Source: Diplonema papillatum
Lineage: Eukaryota > Euglenozoa > Diplonemea > Diplonemida > Diplonemidae
DNA: 64,000 nt
Direction of reading: 5' to 3'
Assembly (NCBI GenBank): GCA_030068145.1
Contig: JAPJBO010000051.1
Span: forward strand, 321,501-385,500
Shown here piece after piece: positions 56,798-64,000 of this stretch. Under the pieces are notes generated by a model. The model saw nothing but the letters and a program-made list of their open reading frames with translations, was not told the origin of the DNA and searched no databases. The translations under genes and the position numbers were made by a program. The stretch's first letter is position 1; the number at the start of each line of letters is the position of its first letter.

Positions 56798-58374
56798 CTC
56801 TTTGTTCATGTGCGACGGCTGCGTGCGCGCGTAGCCGTGGGGCCGGACCTTGGCGGGAAGGACCTGGTACGAGCCCTTGTGCTGCATGGCCTGCACTTCG
56901 AACGGGATGTTCCGCTCGCGCAGCTCGTTTTCGAGCATGAACAGTGCCGTGGCGCGGTCGCCGCCTTGTTCCCGAGCAGTCCTGAAGAGTGTGGGTGGTT
57001 GTAAAAGCGTGTCCAGCCGGCATGCGCCAGTCGAAGGACTGTACGAAGCCGTGGTACATCGTGAAATTCCGAGGTAAGAATGCAGAGGATCTAAAGCATT
57101 GGTCTGCATCAATCACACAGGTGAGCCTCGTTTGAAACAAGTGACCCAAGCTCTTACTTGACTGGAACAGACAGTCGTGGTACACCATGAAACCCCAAGG
57201 TAAGAGCAGAGGATCTGTGGCAATGGTCTGCATCAATCACGCAGGTGAGCCTCGTTTGAAACAAGTGACGCAAGCTTTTATATTTGACTAGAAAAGACAC
57301 AATCGACCGCCGTTGCGGACGGACCCACCCACTGTTTAAACACACTTGACGACTGTAGTTTGTACGTGTGAAACCCCTCTTTCAAGTGATTTGGGCACAG
57401 CACGCTGCCATCCGACAATGTTTCGATGTGGACAAGCAAGCTTGCTACCATGAACAACTCACTGTCGCCAACAAGTCGTAGACGCTAGTAGTAGACGATA
57501 GCCATACAGCGCAGAGCAGGCCGTGTGTGTGCTGCGGAGTGAGTGGGAAGCTGCCATACTTGAGCATCTCCCAATGGTGGCCTTCGAGGGCGTTGCCAGC
57601 GAGGCCCGCGAGGTCCTTCAGTTTCCGAACCTCCTCGGGGTCGGCGGCCTTCGTGAAGACCCACATGGCGCGGGTCACGAAGTGGTAGTCCGCCTGGAAG
57701 CCGAGCCGGGTTGCCCCAGATACCACCTCGCGTGCCAGCGCGGCGTAGCCGTCGCGCTTGTGGCGGACGTGGGCTAGGCACACGCCGAGGACGGAGCAGA
57801 GCAGCTCGGGTGTGATGTCGGTATCCAGCAGCTGCGTGAGCATCCTCCGGTACACTTTGGCCACGTCTTTGGCCGATTCCTCCGACTCCACCGTCGCGCG
57901 GAGCGACATCCACGCGATGTACGCGTCTGGCGGTAGCTCGACTTCCCCTCGGCACATCTCCGCCACGATTTCCTCGCCGTACCCGACGGCCTTCGCCTTG
58001 CCCGCCACCCGGAGCAGGGCGGAGTAGTGGGCCACGTCGAGTCGGCCGTCCGGCGGGCGGCCCATGAGGGCGACGACCCGCTTCGCGCTTGCGACGGAGT
58101 TGCACGCCGATATCGCGTGGGCCCACGCGTCCGGCGACAAGGGCAGGGGCGGGCCGCCGTCGCCGACGCCGGCGGCGTGCGGGTGCGCCTGCCGCAGGAG
58201 GCCGCGCACGTGGTCCAGCACGGCGAAGGCCGCCTCCTCGTCGTCGTCGAGGGCGCAGCCGTTCAGGAGCCCCGCGTACACCCAAGGCGGCGCGAGGCAT
58301 TCCAACGAGATTTCGGGGGCGGCTTCCGCGTCGGACAGCTCCTGCGATGGGTTTGGAATGTTCCGGTTGACCAT
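56798..58374 (-). CDS. PPR-like protein (two exons seen, 3' end missing)
   Basis: Exon 58374-57560 and exon 56981-56798 join GCTCAA|GTATGG to CTCTTCAG|GACTG, completing Lys in frame. The second exon ends AAAGAG|GTATGC, so at least one further exon is expected. About 333 residues are seen. The first exon has helical pairs of PPR character: VYAGLLNGCALDDDEEAAFAVLDHV, AWAHAISACNSVASAKRVVALM, HYSALLRVAGKAKAVGYGEEIVAEM, ITPELLCSVLGVCLAHV. PPR proteins usually bind organelle RNA. The second exon (TAREQGGDRATALFMLENELRERNI...) is not typical PPR. The start may be ATG 58374 or 58404. No targeting peptide is obvious. An upstream exon, perhaps the one at 63916, is possible. Confidence 0.65.
57045..57290. 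repeat. Two-copy tandem duplication in PPR intron
   Basis: About 127-bp units: GTGGTACATCGTGAAATTCC ... CAATCACACAGGTGAGCCTC ... AAACAAGTGAC, repeated from about 57176. Confidence 0.85.
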
Positions 58375-58375
58375 T

Positions 58376-58735
58376 GTCGAAAGGACTCCGTAGTGGTACC
58401 GCATACTGCGTATCCTATTTAGTCGAAAGGACTCCTTAGTGGTACCGCATGCTGCGTATCCTATTTAGTCGAAAGGACTCCTTAGTGGTACCGCATGCTT
58501 CGTATCCTATTAGTCGAAAGGACTCCTTAGTGGTACCGCATACTGCGTATCCTATTTAGTCGAAAGGACTCCTTAGTGGTAAGGCATGCTGCGTATCCTA
58601 TTTAGTCGAAAGGGTACCGCATGCTTCGTATCCTATTTAGTCGAAAGGACTCCTTAGTGGTACCGCATACTGCGTATCCTATTTAGTCGAAAGGACTCCT
58701 TAGTGGTAACGCATGCTGCGTATCCTATTTAGTAG
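58376..58735. repeat. 46-bp tandem array (about 8 units) upstream of the PPR exon
   Basis: AGTCGAAAGGACTCCTTAGT then GGTACCGCATGCTGCGTATC. The last unit reaches into the first codons of the PPR exon, so the array grew from the exon boundary. Confidence 0.95.
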
Positions 58736-58977
58736 TGTGGCAATGTGGTGCACGTGCTGTGTATCTTTGTCGCCAATTACCGACGATTCTACATATTTTG
58801 AGCACGCTCTCGTGTCGTAAGGTGGCTAGTCATGTCCAGGACTCTTGTATCTAACAAAACAGAGAGTAGTCTACGCTTCAAGGATTCTCAAAACCCCTTG
58901 AAGGTCTTGCGCAGGAAGGTGTATTGCGTGGGAGCTACAATTTCCGTCGCCGCCTTCGCCTCACCCGTGACCCAATT
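58736..58977. other. Unassigned spacer
   Basis: Includes GTGTATCTTTGTCGCCAATT-type sequence seen near 4600 and 36570. No gene. Confidence 0.4.
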
Positions 58978-59286
58978 AACGCAAGATACTGAGAAACTCC
59001 GCCAAAAACGCAAATTTCGGGCACATTTGACCCCGAAACGCAACAACCCTCGAAAACAATCTTCGACCGGAAAAATGTCAAGGGCGGAATTCGAACCCGG
59101 GCCTACCGGCCTGAAGGCCGACGCCCCGCTCACTCTGCCACCCGTTTGCATTTTGGCAGGGGAAAGAAAAGCTAGCGTTGCACATCCCCCAGCTCCAAAA
59201 AAACAATGCACTTTTGAGTGTCGAGAAAAGTGGGGTTGGCTCGAATAGAGGCTATTCACAATGCATGTTCATAGGACCTCCAGGCT
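58978..59286 (-). repeat. tRNA-like dispersed repeat, copy 2
   Basis: The minus strand holds TGGCAGAGTGAGCGG (A box) and GGTTCGAATTCC (B box) about 45 bases apart, with a CGGCCTTCAGGCCG stem-loop between. The acceptor and T stems do not pair well enough for a functional tRNA. Flanks match copy 1 on both sides, so this is a SINE-like family or a duplicated tRNA relic. Confidence 0.7.
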
Positions 59287-59528
59287 CGAAAATAAGACGC
59301 GTCACTGGCTAACCACGGTTGAAACCGGAAAATGATGAGGGGAGGGAATTGTTTTTCGTTGAACGCTTTGCCCTGGACGTTTGTTTCTTGGTACAGGGCG
59401 CAAGGAAACGCCGTGGAAGGCCTGTGACGCGTTCTTATTTCCTCCAACATTGCATGTTTGGTAAAAATAAGACGCGTCACTGGCTAACCACGGTTGAAAC
59501 CGGAAAATGATGAGGGGAGGGAATTGTT
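59285..59528 (-). repeat. Right-hand B1-A2-B2 block of element 2
   Basis: B copies 59465-59528 and 59285-59340 flank A2 (59345-59462). Both B copies read AAGACGCGTCACTGGCTAAC on the plus strand. Confidence 0.9.
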
Positions 59529-59617
59529 TTTCGTTGAACGCACAGCCCGATAGGTCCGCAAAGCGGCACAAACCATGGGGTACGTACACCGCCTCAACGG
59601 TGCTCTTCTTTCGTAGG

Positions 59618-61390
59618 CTAGAGTGTCCTGCGGAGCCAGGACTCAAACGCAGGCGAGAGGCTGAAGGCCTCGAGATGATCCCTCAAGGCGGGGTGCGAGG
59701 TCGCCAGGGCGCGCGACCCGCGCGTGTACTCATCCGCACGCTGCTCGTCTGTCGGCACCCAGGAGGGGTCAAGGATGATTCCCGCCTGGTCCGCGATCCC
59801 GTAGACCAAGCACAAGATTTCATTCGCCCAGAAGTTCTTGCTATGGCCCTTTTGCAGGGCGAAAACGGCGGCCTGGTTGTCCACCTTCGCGGACAGGAGA
59901 CAACGGGGCACCTCCAACGACGCGAACCAGACTGCCTGTGCAGCGGCCAGCAGTTCCTTCAGATAGATGTGGACCGATGAGTCCGTAAACATCCCCTGAA
60001 ACGCCAACTCCGGACACGTCTCCAGAACGACCGCCCACTCGCCGTCGGATGCGTCGGACCACGCGAGCAATGCCTGCCGATCCATTTCGACCCGACTGAC
60101 CCAATGATTCGACGCCAGGTCGGTGAGCACCGACCGCAGGTCGTGCAGAGCGGAGGGGGGAATGTCGACCTCGTCGTCCCACGAAACTACGCCCTCGCCA
60201 AGAAGCGACGCAGCTCTCCGCAAGAAAGCCATCGCTGACCTCAGGAAGCACAAGCGCCGCCTGGTGGAAAAAATGAACCAGACGACCCCTCCAAAAACAG
60301 TAAAGACCTGCCGAGGTGTCGCTCTCCCGGCAAGGACCAGGCCGAGGGCACTGCTCTCTAAAAACTTCCGCACCCACGACGGAGCCGACCGGTAGCGCGG
60401 GGTCGCGGCCTCGAGGTCGAACTCCAGACCGAGAGCTTCAAAACGGCTGAGGGGGCGGCCGTACATGGCGTCCCGGGTGTTGATGTCCGCGCCCACGAGG
60501 CGGCAACGGTCAAGGAAGCTCCGGTAGCGCTCCTCGACCTCGTCGTGTGTTGCACCGACCACAAAAAAGTTGTCTACCCAACACAGCCCCTCCGACTCCG
60601 GGAGAAGCACCCGAGCAGACCTCTGGGCTATACACGGGGCCCAGCTCCATCCCATGCACATCACCGACAGTTGCACCTTTGTAAAGCGACCCCTGGGGCC
60701 TGCGAGGTTCATACCGAAGTACGGAGAGACAGAATCGTCCAGGGGGAACTGGTAAAACCAGCTCACGGCGTCCGCCTGTGCCACGAACCTCGATGCCAGG
60801 AACCTGTCCACCACGGTATCGATGCCCGGGAGCATCATCGCGGGTGGTTTCCGCATCAACGAATTCAGCTTGCGGCCATCGGCCACAAGGCGGAGCCCGC
60901 CGGACTTCTTCTCTACCGTAAAGGCTGGCAGAACAACACGAGCGTCGGTGCTCGCTCGCACGACCCCGTAGGTCTCTAGCTTCGGCAAGTGTCGCAGCAT
61001 GAACCGAGACAAACCCCTAGCGTAACGCGGGTTTTCCAGCTCGCGGAGCGCCCCGTCGCGCATGGCCTCACGGAATGAATCCGCCGAGCGTAACACGTCG
61101 AGAACACCCGCAAGAACGCCTTCGGAGTCGAGCCTAACTAGTGCGTCCAGGTCCAGTCGAGCCGTCGAAATTTGCGCCAGCTCACCTCTCGCCTTTACCG
61201 CCGGGGGCGAAATCTTTCCGCCCGCCGCCTCAACGCAGAGCGCTTGGCTGTAGGGGAGAGAAAAGTCTGGGCCGTCCTCTAGATGGGACGGGTCGTACGC
61301 AGCGTTTGGCGCGTACTTCGGAGGGCGGCGGAATTTGGGGAACGCAGGGGAAAACGGAAGCACGGGGGCTCCGCTCAAAGATCGCTGCCG
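59618..61390 (-). CDS. Reverse transcriptase-RNase H of element 2
   Basis: The frame is open from 62521, but the first about 380 codons overlap the recombinase gene in another frame and look like shadow sequence, so the meaningful part is about 61390-59618 (590 residues). RT: AFTVEKKSGGLRLVADGRKLN, motif A QADAVSWFYQFPL, motif B MCMGWSWAP and motif C CWVDNFFVV with Asn in place of the second Asp. RNase H: WSDASDGEWAVV, YLKELLAAAQAV, KVDNQAAVFALQKGHS and ADEYTRGS. The RT frame is -1 relative to the recombinase frame, whose TGA lies at 61375, so frameshifting or reinitiation is expected. Confidence 0.85.
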   Translation of the reverse strand, partial: RQRSLSGAPVLPFSPAFPKFRRPPKYAPNAAYDPSHLEDGPDFSLPYSQALCVEAAGGKISPPAVKARGELAQISTARLDLDALVRLDSEGVLAGVLDVLRSADSFREAMRDGALRELENPRYARGLSRFMLRHLPKLETYGVVRASTDARVVLPAFTVEKKSGGLRLVADGRKLNSLMRKPPAMMLPGIDTVVDRFLASRFVAQADAVSWFYQFPLDDSVSPYFGMNLAGPRGRFTKVQLSVMCMGWSWAPCIAQRSARVLLPESEGLCWVDNFFVVGATHDEVEERYRSFLDRCRLVGADINTRDAMYGRPLSRFEALGLEFDLEAATPRYRSAPSWVRKFLESSALGLVLAGRATPRQVFTVFGGVVWFIFSTRRRLCFLRSAMAFLRRAASLLGEGVVSWDDEVDIPPSALHDLRSVLTDLASNHWVSRVEMDRQALLAWSDASDGEWAVVLETCPELAFQGMFTDSSVHIYLKELLAAAQAVWFASLEVPRCLLSAKVDNQAAVFALQKGHSKNFWANEILCLVYGIADQAGIILDPSWVPTDEQRADEYTRGSRALATSHPALRDHLEAFSLSPAFESWLRRTL

Positions 61391-62478
61391 CTGTTGATGA
61401 TAAGGTGGCCCGCGGTCACCGCCGTCTCGCGGGCTATCGCTAATTTCCCGGCCGGTAGGTAGCGGACCAGAGCATCCAGGCAGCTGTGCCGCGACACCTG
61501 GCGTATCGCCTCCAAATGGAGCCCTTTCTGCAGGAGGCGGAAAAGAGCGCCCCGGCGGATGGAGTGACACGACAACTCCGGCCGCACACGCTTCAGAGCT
61601 GCCTTGATCCTCGGGTAGGTGGCCGAGAGGAGGGGCTCGGATGCAGCCCTGCCGTTGGTCCGTCTCCTCAACACTTCTGACCACTCCTGCGAGAGGACCA
61701 AACCTGTGGTGACACCCAGACGAAAGGGGTCGGACTTCGTCTGCGACCAGTTCACCGCCACATACCCGTCCTCCCAGGTGATGTCCCCGACGCTCAGGCG
61801 AATCACGTCCGAGACCCGGGCCGCCCCGGCCCACGCAAGCGCAATCGCAAGCCCTACGTCCGTCGATGCCTGCGGCCCCAACGCCTTTCGAATGTCGCGC
61901 AGCGTCGCCGGGACTGCCTGACGCTTCGGGCGCATGGCACCCTGCCTTCTCAACGACCGCTCGAAATCGCGAACTATCTGTGAGTCTCCGATTGGTGTCC
62001 CGAAGCGCCGCTGGGCTGACTTCAGGTCCTGCATGTACTGCAGGGCGGAAGAGCAAATTATGGGCTTGCGCCCGGGTTCGCCCAGCATCTTCCGCGAGAG
62101 CCACAGCACCACCGCCGTCGGAACATCGATCTCCTGCCCTGACTGGGCCTCCCAGTTCCACTTGAACTGAAGCATGCGGCGGTGCACCGACTCCAGCGAC
62201 CTCCACGTTGAGTCCGCCAGTGCCTGCGACAGGTGACAATTTGCCGCCGCGGTGACCCGCTTCATCTCCTGCACCGTCGGCGGCACCTCGACCAGGGGCG
62301 GACGCCCGGGCTTCTTTTTCTCCGGTTTCACAGCTTTTCCGGCGCTCCTGAGGAAATCGGTGACAGGGAGGCTGGGTCCGGTTGGCGGGGGGTGGGTGGG
62401 CGACGTCGTAGGTGAGCGCGCTGGGTGGGGGGGTGGGAGGGGAAACCCGGCCGGGTCTTGTTCTGTGGACGAGCCGAC
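61375..62478 (-). CDS. Tyrosine recombinase of element 2
   Basis: The frame is open from 63003, but the part before about 62478 overlaps Gag. The catalytic domain is C-terminal: Arg in WAGAARVSDVIRL, Lys region SQTKSDPF, H-x-x-R in CHSIRRGALF, His in VSRHSCLDAL and the nucleophile Tyr in VRYLPAG. The N-terminal part (PTVQEMKRVTAAANCHLSQALADS...) matches the helical SAM-like region of phage-type recombinases. It is expected to integrate a circular DNA intermediate without long target duplications. It is the only recombinase seen in the window and could also serve element 1. Confidence 0.87.
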   Translation of the reverse strand, partial: VGSSTEQDPAGFPLPPPHPARSPTTSPTHPPPTGPSLPVTDFLRSAGKAVKPEKKKPGRPPLVEVPPTVQEMKRVTAAANCHLSQALADSTWRSLESVHRRMLQFKWNWEAQSGQEIDVPTAVVLWLSRKMLGEPGRKPIICSSALQYMQDLKSAQRRFGTPIGDSQIVRDFERSLRRQGAMRPKRQAVPATLRDIRKALGPQASTDVGLAIALAWAGAARVSDVIRLSVGDITWEDGYVAVNWSQTKSDPFRLGVTTGLVLSQEWSEVLRRRTNGRAASEPLLSATYPRIKAALKRVRPELSCHSIRRGALFRLLQKGLHLEAIRQVSRHSCLDALVRYLPAGKLAIARETAVTAGHLIINSGSDL

Positions 62479-63716
62479 TAGGCCTTCCCGCCGCCCGAGG
62501 CCTTCTTGGCGCGAAAGGCACCCTTTTCTCCCTTTTCCTGTGTGGTGTACCCCCTTTCCCCCTTCTCCGACTTCTGCTTTTGTGGACGGCTTTTCGTCCG
62601 GTGCTTGTCTCGCTGTGCCAGGGCTTGCTTCAGGTACTCCGGTTTTCTCGGACCCCCGAAGTAGTCGTCGGAAACTGCTTGGGCCGCCTCCCACGACATT
62701 TCGTACCCCGTCTGGAGTACGATGAGGCGGACGACCACCTTCCTGGCGAGACGGACGGCGAAGCCGTCCTCCACTTCGCCCGTGCCCATGCCATGCATGA
62801 GATCTTCGAGCTGCTCGAAGAGAAACGCCGTTTCGTGCGGCGCCTTTGTGAGGGGGGTCGCGAAGTGCCTCTCGAGCTCCACGCGCAACACCGCTCTTTC
62901 TGTGCGGTCCATGTCGACCCACATTGCCGGATCGAGTAGCACCGCTTCGCGCGGCGCGGTAGTAGAGGCCGCGCTCCCTGCATCGCTCCCTTCTCCGCGG
63001 CACGAGGAAGGAGCGTTCCCGTTTTCCGAGATCGCCGGGTTGGAGCGGGGGCCTCCGTTCTTCAACTTGGCCATCTCCGATCTGAGCTCGGAAAGCTCGG
63101 CTCTTTGCTGGGCCCTTTCTGCCTTCTGCTCCTCCCGCATGCTCTCTAGCACAGCGAGCAGGTCGTTGGTTGGACGGGGGGGCTGAGCCGGGACTGGTGT
63201 AACCGCGGGCGAGACGGAGGTGGAGGTGGTTGTTGGGCTCCGGGCAGAACGGGGCATGTTAGGAGGTGGGAGCTCTGTTCCACGACCCCCCGACGGCTGC
63301 CGACGATTGTCGTCAACCCCTCCGCCTGCCACCGGCGTGTCCTCTTCGTCACTGTCCGACTCAGAGTCAAGGTCGGTCTCCTCCTCGGGTACCAGCCCGA
63401 GCCGTACCATCTCTCCCTCCACGGGGACCGGGGCCTTCTGCTGCAACTGCCAGAAAGCCAGCAGCAGCTGGGCTCCCTCGAGCGCCTCCACGGCGTTATC
63501 CGGTGCTGCCAACACCCGAGCGACGACGGTGCGAAGCTGTTGCACCGCGGTGGCCTCGTCCGAGGAGAAACGCTCGCCGACGAAGCCGGCGGCTGCCTCG
63601 GTCAGCAGTTTTACCCCCTTCAGGGGGCGCTGTCCCGTCACCCGCTCGAAGGCTTCTTGCAGCGGGGGTGGGTAGGTGAACTTCACCTTCCTGCTGTGAG
63701 GTTTCCAACTTGACAT
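62478..63716 (-). CDS. Gag-like protein of element 2
   Basis: 412 residues from ATG at 63716. Acidic, proline-rich middle (EEETDLDSESDSDEED), a short coiled coil (SMREEQKAERAQQRAELSELRSEMAKLK), a conserved-looking helical block (AMWVDMDRTERAVLRVELERHF...), and a Lys-rich C terminus. There is no CCHC zinc knuckle. Gag role is inferred from position, first ORF of a YR element. Confidence 0.75.
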   Translation of the reverse strand: MSSWKPHSRKVKFTYPPPLQEAFERVTGQRPLKGVKLLTEAAAGFVGERFSSDEATAVQQLRTVVARVLAAPDNAVEALEGAQLLLAFWQLQQKAPVPVEGEMVRLGLVPEEETDLDSESDSDEEDTPVAGGGVDDNRRQPSGGRGTELPPPNMPRSARSPTTTSTSVSPAVTPVPAQPPRPTNDLLAVLESMREEQKAERAQQRAELSELRSEMAKLKNGGPRSNPAISENGNAPSSCRGEGSDAGSAASTTAPREAVLLDPAMWVDMDRTERAVLRVELERHFATPLTKAPHETAFLFEQLEDLMHGMGTGEVEDGFAVRLARKVVVRLIVLQTGYEMSWEAAQAVSDDYFGGPRKPEYLKQALAQRDKHRTKSRPQKQKSEKGERGYTTQEKGEKGAFRAKKASGGGKA

Positions 63717-63734
63717 ACTTTTCGTTCTAGTATT

Positions 63735-63845
63735 TTTCGTTGAACGCTTTGCCCTGGACGTTTGTTTCTTGGTACAGGGCGCAACGAAACGCCGTGGAAG
63801 GCCTGTGACGCGTTCTTATTTCCTCCAACATTGCATGTTTGGTAA
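63735..63845 (-). repeat. Split direct repeat A1 of element 2
   Basis: TTTTTCGTTGAACGCTTTGC to ATTGCATGTTTGGTAAAAA on the plus strand; matches 59345-59462. Confidence 0.92.
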
Positions 63846-63915
63846 AAAAAAATTTAAACGTACAAAAGCTCCCCCACGTAAATTGGCTTGAGTTGCATAT
63901 TTGTATAAGGGTTAC

Positions 63916-64000
63916 CTGTTCTTCCCGCTGGTGGTCCGGCCAGTTGCGCATGGCGATTTCGCTGTGGTGGCGGCCGAGGAGGCTGAGGGCGGCCGCGAGG
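63916..64000 (-). CDS. Partial exon at the window edge
   Basis: The minus-strand frame LAAALSLLGRHHSEIAMRNWPDHQREEQ ends at GAACAG|GTAACC. It may be an upstream exon of the PPR gene or the end of another gene. Too short to classify. Confidence 0.4.

Larger units (their letters stand above)
59285..63850 (-). mobile_element. VIPER-like YR retrotransposon with split direct repeats (element 2)
   Basis: On the minus strand: A1 (63845-63735), ORFs, B1 (59528-59465), A2 (59462-59345), B2 (59340-59285). A reads AAGCGTTCAACGAAAAA at one end; B contains TCATTTTCCGGTTTCAACCG. The coding order is Gag, tyrosine recombinase, RT/RNase H, which I recall for trypanosomatid VIPER elements and which differs from DIRS and Ngaro. 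All three ORFs are open, so it may be recent. It lies in the spacer or intron right of the PPR gene, next to the tRNA-like repeat. Confidence 0.88.

Noticed and set aside
59075..59140. Functional tRNA gene (anticodon-like TCA)
   Set aside because: A and B boxes are present, but acceptor and T stems do not pair properly, and the paralogue at 13270 is degraded.
61370..61385. CTTTGA as an RF2-like +1 frameshift site at the recombinase stop
   Set aside because: The RT frame is -1, not +1, relative to the recombinase frame, so this site would lead to the wrong frame.

Overview
This window looks like nuclear DNA of a protist, most likely a euglenozoan and perhaps a diplonemid. Four pieces of small-subunit rRNA carry what I know as euglenozoan-type positions: GCCAGCACCCGCGG and CCAAAAGCG at 4999-5097, and CCATTTGTACACACCGCCCGTCGTTG-type sequence near 16360. 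One tyrosine-recombinase retrotransposon has the order Gag, recombinase, RT/RNase H that I associate with trypanosome VIPER elements. Protein genes have GT-AG introns with 5' splice sites of the GTATGC type. The group assignment is an inference from remembered sequences, not from a search.

All convincing host genes lie on the minus strand. From left to right they are: an N-terminal exon of a polyQ/ankyrin protein (3376-4352), a two-exon adenylate kinase (9778-15487), a three-exon coiled-coil protein of unknown function whose exon phases agree (19934-32338), a three-exon EFL1/Ria1-type ribosome-biogenesis GTPase (35288-50503), a PPR-like protein with two exons seen (56798-58374), and a partial exon at the right edge (63916-64000). 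Introns are several kilobases long and filled with repeats. Two plus-strand fragments, an EF-hand exon and an ABC-transporter-like exon, look captured or broken.

Mobile DNA is dense. Two tyrosine-recombinase-type retrotransposons each have split direct repeats in the order A1-ORFs-B1-A2-B2: one at 22331-26282 (RT/RNase H but no recombinase seen) and one at 59285-63850 on the minus strand (Gag, recombinase, RT/RNase H). There is a pogo-like DDE transposase gene with a frameshift before its C-terminal zinc-binding tail, inside terminal inverted repeats (42191-46705). A larger ACTAGT-rich inverted-repeat element spans 22005-28512. Small non-autonomous elements include one with TTAA target duplications (14646-14924) and two with TA duplications (53348-53510, 56126-56297). 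A tRNA-like repeat occurs twice. Tandem arrays with units of about 14, 42, 46, 70, 81, 93 and 120 bp are scattered throughout, with several other dispersed repeat families.

The most striking pattern is how introns have grown. Nearly every exon boundary is surrounded by tandem partial copies of the exon. Copies upstream of an exon, in gene sense, keep the exon's 5' part with its 3' splice site. Copies downstream keep the exon's 3' part or its 5' splice site. A dispersed repeat family, here called RepA (core AGTTAAAGTTCGCTTG), sits just before most of the 3' splice sites. In gene sense it reads CAAGCGAACTTTAACTC and supplies a plausible branch-point sequence.
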